Notes: a model not told the origin generated them from the letters alone. A stretch of 17,097 bases of DNA from Erysipelotrichaceae bacterium (GCA_900754715.1 CAAEDX010000183.1:1-17097); one strand, 5' to 3'; positions 7,748-16,746 are shown, counted from the first letter of the stretch. Numbers and translations: made by a program.

Positions 7748-8617
7748 ATGAGCGAATATGTAATCATGACAGACAACATGGGAGATCTTCCCGCCTCTTT
7801 TTATGAAGAGCATCAGATCCCGGTCATGTATCTGAGCTATACGATGGACGGAGAAACTTATGGAGAAGGAAATATGCAGAGCGATGAGGAGTTTTACCGC
7901 AAGATGCGTGAGGGATCGCTGCCGACCACTTCACAGATTAATCCGCAGTCCGCAAAGGAACAATTTCTCAAAGTGCTGAATACTGGCAAGGATGTGCTGT
8001 GCATCTCTTTTTCCTCAGGGCTCAGCGGCACATATAACAGCTGTGCACTGGCAGCGGAAGAACTGCGCGAGGAAGGCTGGCATATCGAGGTCATCGATTC
8101 ACTGTGCGCTTCGCTGGGACAAGGACTGCTGCTATATAAGGCAGTGGAACAGAAAGAGAAAGGCGCTTCCTTCGCGGAAGTACGCGACTGGGTGATGGCC
8201 AACCGCCTCAACATCTGCCATGTCGTGCTTGCCGATGACCTTTATCACCTGATGCGCGGCGGACGCGTTTCCCGCTCCACCGCCGTGGTGGGCACGATGC
8301 TCTCCATCAAGCCGCTCATCCAGATGAACGATGAAGGAAAGCTGATCCCTACTGGCAAGGCTCATGGCCGCAAGAAGGGCATGAAGGCGCTGATCGACAT
8401 GATGGACAGACAGATGGGCAGCCGCCGCGAGGAGAATGACATCTTCATGATCTGCCATGCTGACTGCCGCCAGGACGCAGATGCGCTGGCCCAGATGGTC
8501 AAAGATAAATTCGGCATCCAGAAATGTCTCATCAACTATATCGGACCGGTCATCGGCTCACACACCGGCCCGGATACGATGGCCTTGTTCTTCCTGGGTG
8601 ATGCGCGCATGAAATGA
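7748..8617 (+). CDS. DegV family fatty-acid-binding protein
   Basis: A 289-residue cytoplasmic protein of the DegV/FakB family, which binds a fatty acid and, in well-studied cases, presents it to the FakA kinase for phosphorylation. N-terminal features are VIMTDNMGDLP and the binding-pocket motif TTSQINP (60-66). FSSGLSGTYNS lies at about 88-98, and the C-terminal GSHTGPDTMALFF is a family hallmark. The start at 7748 has AGGAGGAG about 8 bases upstream; an in-frame ATG at 7712 lies 12 codons earlier, without a ribosome binding site. It has its own promoter and terminator. Genomes often carry several DegV paralogues, so the bound lipid is unknown. No fakA kinase gene is adjacent. Confidence 0.93.
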   Translation: MSEYVIMTDNMGDLPASFYEEHQIPVMYLSYTMDGETYGEGNMQSDEEFYRKMREGSLPTTSQINPQSAKEQFLKVLNTGKDVLCISFSSGLSGTYNSCALAAEELREEGWHIEVIDSLCASLGQGLLLYKAVEQKEKGASFAEVRDWVMANRLNICHVVLADDLYHLMRGGRVSRSTAVVGTMLSIKPLIQMNDEGKLIPTGKAHGRKKGMKALIDMMDRQMGSRREENDIFMICHADCRQDADALAQMVKDKFGIQKCLINYIGPVIGSHTGPDTMALFFLGDARMK

Positions 8618-8622
8618 CCGTG

Positions 8623-8652
8623 AGGATTTCCATCCGTGGAAATCCTTTTTTT
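8623..8652 (+). terminator. Terminator of the degV-family gene
   Basis: AGGATTTCCA (8623-8632), loop TCCG, TGGAAATCCT (8637-8646), then a run of T. This is a perfect 10-bp stem starting 5 bases after the stop codon. Confidence 0.93.
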
Positions 8653-8681
8653 CATGACTTTTCTTTCCCCTCGTTTCGTTT

Positions 8682-8687
8682 TATACT
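8682..8687 (+). promoter_or_regulatory. Possible -10 element for the MATE/HAD unit
   Basis: TATACT lies about 25 bases upstream of the MATE start and just after the degV terminator. No good -35 is visible at 16-18 bases, so the element is weakly supported. A promoter is nonetheless expected here because a terminator separates the two genes. Confidence 0.4.
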
Positions 8688-8712
8688 GTTATCGCTAAAG
8701 GGGATGAATGAA

Positions 8713-10050
8713 ATGACACAGGAAGTACGGGGACTGATGAGCGAAGGGAACATATGGAAACAGCTGACGCTCTTTGCGATCCCGCTGGTGCTGGGCAATA
8801 TCTTCCAGCAGCTTTACAACGCAGTCGATTCGATGATCGTCGGCAATTTTGTCGGCAAAGAGGCACTCGCCGCCGTGACCTCAAGTTCGCCGATCATCAA
8901 TTTGCTCATCAGCTTTTTCATGGGGCTTTCGGTCGGGGCCGGAGTGGTGATCGCCCGTTATTTCGGCGCGCGCGATGAGGCAGGCCTTTCTGATTCGATC
9001 CATACCTCCATGTGCATGATCGTCATCGCTGGCATCATCATGACATTTGCCGGAGTGCTGCTCACGCCGTTCATCCTGGAATGGATCGGTGTGCCGGATG
9101 ATGTCATGACCGACTCAGTCTTGTATCTGCGCATCTATTTTTATGGCATCCTGGGCGTCATGGTCTACAACATGGGCAGCGGCGTATTGCGGGCATTGGG
9201 GGATTCGCGCACTCCGCTGTTGTTCCTCATCTTGTCCTCGCTGATCAATGTCGTGCTCGACTATGGCTTTGTCGTCTGGTTTCACATGGGCATCGCCGGC
9301 GTTGCCTGGGCCACGCTCATTTCCCAATGCATCAGCGCCGCGCTTATCTGGGCGCTGATGATGAAACAGAACGGACTGCGCTTTTCCCGCCTGAAGCTGC
9401 ATGCTCACATCCTCGGCGAGGTCGTGCGCGTAGGACTGCCCAGCGGGATCCAGAATGCCATCGTCTCGTTTTCCAACCTCATCGTACAAAGCAACATCAA
9501 TGCATTTGGTTCGGCTGCCATGGCTGGCTGCGGCGCTTATACGAAGATCGATGGCTTTGCGATCTTGCCGGCGATGAGCTATTCGATGGCCATCACTACG
9601 TTCACCGGACAAAATATCGGTGCCGGCAAACATGAACGGGTGCGACAGGGCTTGAAGGCATGCCTCGTCCTGACGCTGATCACTTCTTTCCTCATCAGCG
9701 GTCTGTTGTTTTTGTTCGGTGACAGCGCGCTGCGGATCTTCTCCAACGATCCGCAAGTCATCGCTTACGGGCATACGATGCTCATGTTGCTGGCGCCGGG
9801 CTATTTCCTGCTTGCCATTTCTCATGCCATCAGCGGCGTGCTGCGCGGCGCCAACCGGGCGGCCAGCGCCATGGTCATCATCATCGCCTGCTGGTGCGGC
9901 ATGCGCATGGCATGGATCATGGTGACCGTACCGCTGTTCCACCGCATCGAGACCGTGCTGCTGGGCTGGCCGCTGAGCTGGCTTGTCTCAACCATCATCT
10001 TCATCCTGTATTACCGCAAAAGCAACTGGCTGCCGGAGGCCGGACGATGA
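8713..10050 (+). CDS. MATE family efflux transporter
   Basis: A 445-residue integral membrane protein with about 12 hydrophobic helices in two homologous halves, the standard MATE/DinF-like length. Such proteins export cationic or drug-like compounds using Na+ or H+ gradients. Family features are IPLVLGNIFQQLYNAVDSMIVG after the first turn, GSGVLRALGDSRTP in the loop after helix 5, and TGQNIGAGKHER in the second half. The start at 8713 is 9 bases after AAAGGGG. The in-frame ATG at 8704 abuts that ribosome binding site and is unlikely. The stop overlaps the next start (ATGA). The substrate cannot be predicted from sequence. Confidence 0.94.
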   Translation: MTQEVRGLMSEGNIWKQLTLFAIPLVLGNIFQQLYNAVDSMIVGNFVGKEALAAVTSSSPIINLLISFFMGLSVGAGVVIARYFGARDEAGLSDSIHTSMCMIVIAGIIMTFAGVLLTPFILEWIGVPDDVMTDSVLYLRIYFYGILGVMVYNMGSGVLRALGDSRTPLLFLILSSLINVVLDYGFVVWFHMGIAGVAWATLISQCISAALIWALMMKQNGLRFSRLKLHAHILGEVVRVGLPSGIQNAIVSFSNLIVQSNINAFGSAAMAGCGAYTKIDGFAILPAMSYSMAITTFTGQNIGAGKHERVRQGLKACLVLTLITSFLISGLLFLFGDSALRIFSNDPQVIAYGHTMLMLLAPGYFLLAISHAISGVLRGANRAASAMVIIIACWCGMRMAWIMVTVPLFHRIETVLLGWPLSWLVSTIIFILYYRKSNWLPEAGR

Positions 10051-10685
10051 ACGCGATCATCTTTGATATGGATGGCATCCTCATCGACAGCGAGCGCGTC
10101 TATCTGGAACGCACGCTGCGCTTCCTGAAACAAGCACATCTGCCTTTTCAGATGGAAGATGTACTGGCGCTCGCCGGCGGATCCGCGCAGCACGCTGAAC
10201 ACTTTGCCCGCAAGATCATCGGCCCTGATGCCGATATGGGCGCTTTCTTCGCACGCATGAACGCTTGCTGCCCCAGCATCGATTACCAACAGATCATGTT
10301 CCCGCATGAGCGTGAGGTGCTGCAAGCATTGGCAATGACGCATCCGCTGGCCGTCGCTTCTTCTTCCCGCATGGAAAAGATCGTCGAAGTGCTGCGAGCC
10401 TGTCAGCTGCAGGAACTGTTTGATTTTTGCCTCAGCGGCGAGATGTTCTCCGCGTCAAAACCGGCGCCAGACATCTATCTTGCGGCCGCGGCCAGGCTCG
10501 ATCTGCCGCCGCAGGAATGTGTGGTCATCGAAGACAGCACCTATGGCATCCAGGCCGCCAAACGTGCCGGCATGCGCGTGATCGCTCGAAAAGATGATCG
10601 GTTCGGCTTTGACCAGAGCCTGGCAGATGCGTTCTTCCATGATTATCTCGAGCTCCCTGCGCTCATTCACCGTATGGTGCCCTGA
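10047..10685 (+). CDS. HAD-superfamily hydrolase, beta-phosphoglucomutase-like
   Basis: A 212-residue cytoplasmic HAD subfamily IA protein. Motif I is FDMDGILIDSE with nucleophile D7 and acid/base D9. Motif II is the serine in AVASSSR, motif III the lysine in SASKPAPDIY, and motif IV the acidic pair in CVVIEDSTYGIQAA. The insert after motif I gives the alpha-helical cap of phosphatase and phosphoglucomutase-type members. It is either a sugar-phosphate phosphatase or a phosphomutase; I cannot choose. Its ATG overlaps the MATE stop (ATGA), with GGAGG about 8 bases upstream, so the two are probably translationally coupled. A functional link with transport is not evident. Confidence 0.93.
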   Translation: MNAIIFDMDGILIDSERVYLERTLRFLKQAHLPFQMEDVLALAGGSAQHAEHFARKIIGPDADMGAFFARMNACCPSIDYQQIMFPHEREVLQALAMTHPLAVASSSRMEKIVEVLRACQLQELFDFCLSGEMFSASKPAPDIYLAAAARLDLPPQECVVIEDSTYGIQAAKRAGMRVIARKDDRFGFDQSLADAFFHDYLELPALIHRMVP

Positions 10686-10686
10686 T

Positions 10687-10711
10687 GGATCGGATCATCC
10701 GATCCTTTTTT
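10687..10711 (+). terminator. Terminator of the MATE/HAD unit
   Basis: GGATCGGA (10687-10694), loop TCA, TCCGATCC (10698-10705), followed by six T residues (10706-10711). Confidence 0.9.
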
Positions 10712-10823
10712 ATGCGGCATCAGAGCGCTGATCCTGCACATAATGATGATGAGCGGACCGATCTTGTCTTACGATCATTTGATGTATTCTTTACGGACGC
10801 TTAACACAATGTGATTCCCTTAT

Positions 10824-10832
10824 TGATATAAT
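10824..10832 (+). promoter_or_regulatory. Extended -10 promoter of the giant surface-protein gene
   Basis: TGA followed directly by TATAAT (10827-10832) forms an extended -10 element. A possible -35 TTAACA (10801-10806) is 20 bases away, a long spacer that an extended -10 could tolerate. The gene start follows 24 bases later with GGAGGGG as ribosome binding site. Confidence 0.7.
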
Positions 10833-10855
10833 GGCTCCATGAATGGAGGGGAAAT

Positions 10856-13800
10856 ATGAACAGAAAGAAGACCGGCCGGCTTGTTGCCGGCAGCATGAGC
10901 ATCATGGTCGCCGCATCTTCATTGATGCCTGCCGCGGCCGTGCATGCGGAAGACACCCAATTATCCAGGATGATCACTCCGGTGATGATCAGCGAGATCG
11001 TCGCAGACACGCACCAGAGCGATCAGGTCACCGCTTCAGGCACAGACGCATTTGAGTACATCGAACTTTACAATACATCCGATCGTGACATCGAAATGGA
11101 TGACTTGCTCATCCGCAATGTCAATGGCAGCACCCTGACGGACTGGGAGATTCCCAGCGGCACCGTGATCAAAGCGGGACAGACGCTCGTCGTCTGGGTG
11201 ACCAATGCGGAGAGCGCCCAGATCACTGAAGCGGATTTCCGCGCATATTATGGCATCGATGACAGCGTACAGATCGTGAAGACCGTTGATTCGGTCAATG
11301 GCTTCAGCAATTCCGGTGAACGCTCGATGCAGGTCATCGTGCGGGACAGTGAGCAGGTGATCAGCTCCATCACCTATAATGATGGCAGCGAAAAGGCCCA
11401 GACCAAAAAGGGCATCAAGTTCGCGTATCAGGATGGCCAGGTGCAGGAGGTCACACTTTCTTATGATGAAGATCCTACGCCGGGCGCGCTGGAAGACACA
11501 CAGCGTCCGGATGGTCTCTATCAAGTCAGTGAGGCTGGCAATGATGCGCTTTCTCTCAATGCGGAGAGCACTTTCCGCAAAGGCTCTTCGTATGTGGTGC
11601 GCGCAGCTGTCGCCACGGACAGTGTCATGCTGGAAGCGGAAGCGCTGATCGATGGCCGCAGTTATCCGCTGACTTACGAAGACGGCAGCTTTATGGCAGC
11701 CATTCCGGCAGCGGATATCGCGCAGCTGGATTCCTTTGAGCTGCAAGTCCGGCTGAGCGATGGCGTGAATACCTTTATGAGCGAGCCGATGCGTGTCACG
11801 GCTCAGGAAGGCAGCGATCCGCTGGCTTATGATTCTCCGCTGCTCATCACTGAACTGGTGCCCAACACCGCCAATGTGGATGGCTCGGATGCTTATGAAT
11901 TCTTTGAGATCTACAACGCTTCTGATGCGGCCATCGACCTGCGTCAGTATCATTTCATTTATGTGAATGGCACCAAAGAGACCGAATGGGAGCTGGCCGA
12001 TGACATCCAGCTGGAGGCTGGCAAGGTCCTGACGGTCTGGGTGCGCAACGACGCGGTGGAAAACGCGCAGCTCAGCGCCGATGACTTCAACGCGGAATAT
12101 GGCACAGCACTGCAGGAAGGTATCTCCCTGACCACGGTGCGCAGCGATGGCTTGTCCAACAGCGGCAGCCGCGGCATGAAGATCGAATCAGACAGCGGAC
12201 TGACGCTGTGCGCGGTCAGCTATACGGCCGCCGACAGCAATGGCGGATCGATCAGCCAGGACGAAAGCATCTCCTACCGCTATGAAACTTCGCAGGGCAG
12301 CGTGCATTATGATGGCACCCCGACCCCGGGCACGCTGGATGAACTGCAGGTACCAGGGCACTATGCGGCACCCGCTGTCATCGAAGATCCGTTTTTGACG
12401 ATCGATGCCCCTTCTTCCTTCTCTGCGCTCGCGGATTATGAGATCACGATGAGCGATACGAACCTGGAGCGGGTGCTCAGCGCGAGCGTCACGCTCATGC
12501 AGGGCGAAGAAGCTATCCGCACCATCTCCATGCATTATGAGGATGGTGTGCTGAAAGGCACCATCCCTTACAGTGATGTCCGCGACATGGACACGGTGTC
12601 GTATGTGGTCAATATCACGGATGGGGTCAACACTGCGTCCTATGCTGCCAATGACATCCCAGTGCAGGATGACAGCGTAGACGCTTCCCTGGCGCCGGCA
12701 TTGGTCGTCAGTGAAGTGATCCCAGATACGTCAAACATGAATGGCGCAGACGCCTATGAATTCATCGAGATCTATAACAACTCCAACCTGGACATCAATC
12801 TGAAAGACTATAAGCTGTATTACAATTATCCTGACAGCGGCAGTGACTCCGTATGGTGGGAAAGCGATGAGGACAAGATCCTGAAATCACACGAGACGCT
12901 GGTCTTCTGGATCAAGAATGGCGGCAACACCTCGCTTACTCGCGATGATTTCAATGCTAAATGGGGCGTGGACCTCACGGCAGATCAGCTGATCGAGATC
13001 TCTTGCGACGGCATGGCCAATGGCAGCGCCCGCGGCGTCAAGATCGCCAGCAACGTCGGTGATGTCCTTGACTATGTCACCTACAACATGGACGGCGTGG
13101 ATAACACGAACACGGACCGCTCCATCGTCTATCAGAACCGTTATCAGGAGGGTGGTTTTTCCTCTGTGATCGCGGATGACGCGCATGCCCCGACCCCAGG
13201 CAGCGTGGAAGGCGTGCTGCGTCCGGTCTATGAGGCGCAGCTGCCGCAGGACGTAAGCGATGCCACGCTCACCGATGAAACCCCGGATTCCTTTACTGCC
13301 GACAGCGAGCTGCGGTTTGCGCTGGAAGCCGTATCCGCGGACACGAGCATCAAGACCGTTTTGCTGTATGTGAGAGATGACTTATCTGATGAGTACCTGA
13401 AATATAACTTGCAGCGCAACGGCGGCGATACCTTCAGCTACACGCTGCCCGCTGTCGATCTGTTCGGCAAGACTTCTTATACATACTATTTCGAGGTAAG
13501 CGATGGTTATCGCACCTATATGACAGATGCCCGCACCATCTTCAATACGGAAGCGCCGCAGCAGGGCGATCGGCTCAATGTCGCGGATGGTGACTTGCTC
13601 AGCGGAAATGCCCAGATCATCGGCACCGGAGATGACTTGCGCATCGATGGAGAAGATGTCAGCGCCGATGCTGTCGCTTCGATCAGCGGCTCTGCCAAGC
13701 TTGCTTTTGACGCCTCACAGACCGATGTCTTCTTCAAAAACGCCGTGGCCATCGGTGATGACCTCATCGGCGTGTTCAATGAAGGCACATATGACAGCTG

Positions 13801-16600
13801 GGTCACGTATGACTATGACATCGACGCAAGCTATTTCGACGCGCAGAGCGGTCAGCTCACGGTTGCTTTCCATGCCGGAAACAAGGCCAATGCGCTGGAG
13901 CATGACATCGAGAACAACGATGACTTTGTCTTGAAGAACATCCGCATGATCTTGCCGGATGGCACGAGCCTGCGTCCGGTATCTTATGCTGGCGTGCGCG
14001 GCATCGGCGCCATCGAACATACCGCGGACAACTGGCATCCGCAAGACCCGCAGCCATTGGAAAACTATGCGCCGGAAACCGAGATCAGCATGGGAGATGG
14101 CACAAGCAAGACCGAGATCCTCTATGTGACCTTTGCGATCCCGCAGGATTCTTTCAATGCCTTGCGCTATACACTGGATACCACTGCGCTGACGGATGGC
14201 ACGCACACCATTTCCAGTGCGTCGGCATCCGCCACGGTCACGGTCGATAATACTGCGCCGCAGATCACGGCCAATATCGAAGAGGGCGCGCAGATCCGCA
14301 ACACTCGCATCGAAGCTTCCGCGCAGGATGCCATCAGTGAGAATGTGACGCTGCAGGCAGTGCTGGACGGCCGGATCATCTCGCTGCCTTATGCGGTATC
14401 TTCCACCACGCTTGAGCCAGGCACGCATACGCTCGTGCTCACTGCTTCAGATGAGGCTGGAAACACTGCCACACAGACCATCACGTTCACTACGCCACGT
14501 GAAAATGCGGACGCGGAAGTCGTACAGCCAGGCGCAGACTCGACCGTAACCAGTGATCCTACCTTCTCGGTCACGGTCAATGACCCGACCGAAGATGTCA
14601 TGAATGTGACTTTCAAGAAGGGTGAACGGCATACGCTTGGTGATGGCAGCATCCAGACAGCTGAAGGTGTAGCGCAAACCGCAGGCACGAGCGAATCGGT
14701 ATTTGATGCGGCCAGCGGCAATGGTTTCCCATATCAGACGTTCGACATCACTCTCAGCGCGGACGCGAAAGCCAGCGATACCGTGAAGATCGACTGGAGC
14801 GGCGCGTCGAACAATGCCAAGACTTTCCTGTATGCGCACAATATCCATACCGACGCCTGGGACCAGCTGGATACACATGCCGAAGCAGATGGTGAAACGA
14901 CAAAGCTCAGCGCAGAGATCACGCTGGAAAACTATCTCTCTGATGGCAAAGTCAGCGTAATGGTACAGAACGGCGAAGGCTACACGCCGCCGCAGTATGC
15001 AGCACAGAACGCGCGCATCACGACTTCTAATGAAAATGACACGCCGCGTGAAGATTATGATTTCACCTTTGTCGTAGAAAGTGATACACAGTATTACAAT
15101 GAGGACTATGATGGCAATCCTGAACAAGATGTCGATGGCAGCTATCAGTATCAGCTGGATATCCACAACTGGGTACTGGCTAACCGTGAACGCATGAACA
15201 TTCAATATATGTTCCATGATGGTGATATCATCGATGATGAGCCGCTCATTCCGGAATGGGAAAACGCCGATGCGGCTTACCGGATGCTCGATGAAGCTGG
15301 TCTGCCTTATGGCGTGCTGGCGGGCAACCACGATGTCGGCCACCTCAATGATGACTACACCAACTTCTGGCGATACTTCGGCGAACATCGTTACAATAAC
15401 AACCCATGGTATGGCGGAAGCTATCAAAATAACCGCGGCCATTATGATCTGATCACGGTCGGCGGCATCGATTTCATCATGTTATATATGGGCTGGGAGA
15501 TCGGAGATGAGGAGATCCAATGGATGAACGATGTGCTCGCGCAATATCCTGAGCGCAAAGCCATCTTGAATTTCCATGAGTATCTGCTGGCCAGCGGCGG
15601 TATGGGCGAGCAGCCGCAGCGCATCTATGATGAGGTCGTCGCCACCAACCCGAATGTATGCATGGTGCTGTCTGGGCATTATCATAATGCACAGACCCGC
15701 GTCGATGAGTTTGACGATGATGGAGACGGCGTCAATGACCGCAAGGTATATCAGATGCTGTTTGATTACCAAGGACTGGCGCAAGGCGGCATGGGCTATA
15801 TCCGTCTGATGCATTTTGACCTGGAAGGACAGCGGATCATCGTGCGCACATACTCACCGACACTGGATGATTATGATGCCAAAGACGAAACTGACATTGG
15901 TGATGTCGCAGGCATCAATGGCGAAGAGGAATTTGAGATTCCTTTCAGTGATCTGGGCATCACCGCACAGAACAAGGAACTGCACACCGACAGCCTGAAT
16001 GTCAATGTTTATGGTGACGAAGTCATCGGCAGCGTCAGCGGTGTCAACAGCGGAGAGACCGCATCATATACGATGGAGAATGCCCTTAACGGCACCTTTG
16101 GCTGGTATGCGGAGATCACCGATGAAAATGGCGGCCTGACCCGCACCGATGTACAGAATATCACGATTGCCAAAGATGAGACACCGACGATCACTGTGCC
16201 GCAAGACGTGCAGATCGCGCTTGGGGACAGCTTTGATCCGATGCAGGGCGTCAGCGCGCAAGATTATGCCGGCCGTGACATCACAGACCGGGTAAGCGTC
16301 AGCGGCAGTGTAGATACTTCAGCCGCAGGCACATATACCCTGACTTACACGGTCAGCGATGAAGCAGGCAATAGTGCCACCGCAGTCCGGGTGATCACAG
16401 TCGTTGATGAAGGTGAAGACCCTGTCCGGCCGCAACAGCCTTCAGAAGGAACCGATACTGATGATCCGACGCATCGTCCGGATCAGGGAAATACTGGTGT
16501 AAGCATGGCACAGAACGCATGGTTCGGCGCCGGCATCTTCTCCCTGGCAGCACTCTTCGCACTGATGCGCAGAAGGATCACCACACTGTTCCGTAAATAA
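10856..16600 (+). CDS. Giant secreted surface protein: 3 lamin-tail/Ig modules, metallophosphoesterase, sortase-type anchor
   Basis: A 1914-residue surface protein. Residues 1-31 are a signal peptide, cleaved probably after AVHA. Three lamin-tail domains start near 43, 328 and 615 (each ISE/ITE/VSE..., then YIELYN, FEIYN or IEIYN), each with an Ig-like segment before the next. Residues 900-1130 are beta-rich and unrecognised. About 1131-1213 is Ig-like, and 1216-1385 another beta region. About 1400-1680 is a calcineurin-like phosphoesterase with all five motifs: D1410-x-Q1412, GDIID (1456-1460), GNHD (1490-1493), H1574 and GHYH (1607-1610). A DxDxDGxxD calcium-type loop sits at 1620-1628. About 1776-1850 is a DUF5011-like Ig domain. 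A Pro/Asp-rich linker, NTG (1879-1881), a hydrophobic segment and RRR suggest sortase anchoring. It is likely an extracellular Ca/metal-dependent phosphodiesterase or nuclease; the substrate is unknown. Confidence 0.92.
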   Translation: MNRKKTGRLVAGSMSIMVAASSLMPAAAVHAEDTQLSRMITPVMISEIVADTHQSDQVTASGTDAFEYIELYNTSDRDIEMDDLLIRNVNGSTLTDWEIPSGTVIKAGQTLVVWVTNAESAQITEADFRAYYGIDDSVQIVKTVDSVNGFSNSGERSMQVIVRDSEQVISSITYNDGSEKAQTKKGIKFAYQDGQVQEVTLSYDEDPTPGALEDTQRPDGLYQVSEAGNDALSLNAESTFRKGSSYVVRAAVATDSVMLEAEALIDGRSYPLTYEDGSFMAAIPAADIAQLDSFELQVRLSDGVNTFMSEPMRVTAQEGSDPLAYDSPLLITELVPNTANVDGSDAYEFFEIYNASDAAIDLRQYHFIYVNGTKETEWELADDIQLEAGKVLTVWVRNDAVENAQLSADDFNAEYGTALQEGISLTTVRSDGLSNSGSRGMKIESDSGLTLCAVSYTAADSNGGSISQDESISYRYETSQGSVHYDGTPTPGTLDELQVPGHYAAPAVIEDPFLTIDAPSSFSALADYEITMSDTNLERVLSASVTLMQGEEAIRTISMHYEDGVLKGTIPYSDVRDMDTVSYVVNITDGVNTASYAANDIPVQDDSVDASLAPALVVSEVIPDTSNMNGADAYEFIEIYNNSNLDINLKDYKLYYNYPDSGSDSVWWESDEDKILKSHETLVFWIKNGGNTSLTRDDFNAKWGVDLTADQLIEISCDGMANGSARGVKIASNVGDVLDYVTYNMDGVDNTNTDRSIVYQNRYQEGGFSSVIADDAHAPTPGSVEGVLRPVYEAQLPQDVSDATLTDETPDSFTADSELRFALEAVSADTSIKTVLLYVRDDLSDEYLKYNLQRNGGDTFSYTLPAVDLFGKTSYTYYFEVSDGYRTYMTDARTIFNTEAPQQGDRLNVADGDLLSGNAQIIGTGDDLRIDGEDVSADAVASISGSAKLAFDASQTDVFFKNAVAIGDDLIGVFNEGTYDSWVTYDYDIDASYFDAQSGQLTVAFHAGNKANALEHDIENNDDFVLKNIRMILPDGTSLRPVSYAGVRGIGAIEHTADNWHPQDPQPLENYAPETEISMGDGTSKTEILYVTFAIPQDSFNALRYTLDTTALTDGTHTISSASASATVTVDNTAPQITANIEEGAQIRNTRIEASAQDAISENVTLQAVLDGRIISLPYAVSSTTLEPGTHTLVLTASDEAGNTATQTITFTTPRENADAEVVQPGADSTVTSDPTFSVTVNDPTEDVMNVTFKKGERHTLGDGSIQTAEGVAQTAGTSESVFDAASGNGFPYQTFDITLSADAKASDTVKIDWSGASNNAKTFLYAHNIHTDAWDQLDTHAEADGETTKLSAEITLENYLSDGKVSVMVQNGEGYTPPQYAAQNARITTSNENDTPREDYDFTFVVESDTQYYNEDYDGNPEQDVDGSYQYQLDIHNWVLANRERMNIQYMFHDGDIIDDEPLIPEWENADAAYRMLDEAGLPYGVLAGNHDVGHLNDDYTNFWRYFGEHRYNNNPWYGGSYQNNRGHYDLITVGGIDFIMLYMGWEIGDEEIQWMNDVLAQYPERKAILNFHEYLLASGGMGEQPQRIYDEVVATNPNVCMVLSGHYHNAQTRVDEFDDDGDGVNDRKVYQMLFDYQGLAQGGMGYIRLMHFDLEGQRIIVRTYSPTLDDYDAKDETDIGDVAGINGEEEFEIPFSDLGITAQNKELHTDSLNVNVYGDEVIGSVSGVNSGETASYTMENALNGTFGWYAEITDENGGLTRTDVQNITIAKDETPTITVPQDVQIALGDSFDPMQGVSAQDYAGRDITDRVSVSGSVDTSAAGTYTLTYTVSDEAGNSATAVRVITVVDEGEDPVRPQQPSEGTDTDDPTHRPDQGNTGVSMAQNAWFGAGIFSLAALFALMRRRITTLFRK

Positions 16601-16628
16601 AGCAAAAATAGTCTGACAAAACGAATTC

Positions 16629-16658
16629 GTGTCAACCAATTTGGTTGGCACTTTTTTT
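16629..16658 (+). terminator. Terminator of the giant surface-protein gene
   Basis: GTGTCAACCA (16629-16638), loop ATT, TGGTTGGCAC (16642-16651) with one G-U pair, then seven T residues. It begins 28 bases after the stop. Confidence 0.92.
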
Positions 16659-16681
16659 AGGGTATTCCCAATCTTGACCGT

Positions 16682-16719
16682 ATAAGCATAGTGAAGGGGC
16701 AGAAAATGCTTATTGCCCC
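16682..16719 (+). repeat. Two overlapping inverted repeats upstream of the Rpn-family gene
   Basis: ATAAGCAT (16682-16689) pairs with ATGCTTAT (16706-16713). GGGGCA (16696-16701) pairs with TGCCCC (16714-16719). The right arm of the first lies in the loop of the second, so the two hairpins exclude each other. They lie between the previous terminator and the next promoter; their function is unknown. Confidence 0.5.
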
Positions 16720-16737
16720 AGATCATTCATTGCTTTA

Positions 16738-16746
16738 TGCTATGAT
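16738..16746 (+). promoter_or_regulatory. Extended -10 promoter of the Rpn-family gene
   Basis: TGC followed directly by TATGAT (16741-16746) is an extended -10, 18 bases ahead of the start codon at 16764. This gives a very short leader holding the ribosome binding site (AAAGGATGA). No clear -35 is seen. Confidence 0.55.

Noticed and set aside
8614..8712. N-terminal extension of the MATE protein back to 8614
   Set aside because: It would overlap the degV stop and its terminator. The family start and AAAGGGG site point to 8713.
10712..10800. Possible small gene or riboswitch upstream of the giant gene
   Set aside because: Only short frames without ribosome binding sites and scattered GATC repeats were seen; no conserved RNA motif was recognised.
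14447..15442. 331-codon minus-strand frame inside the giant surface-protein gene
   Set aside because: Antisense to the phosphoesterase region, whose five motifs are intact; composition is Ile/Val/Arg-rich and unlike a natural protein.
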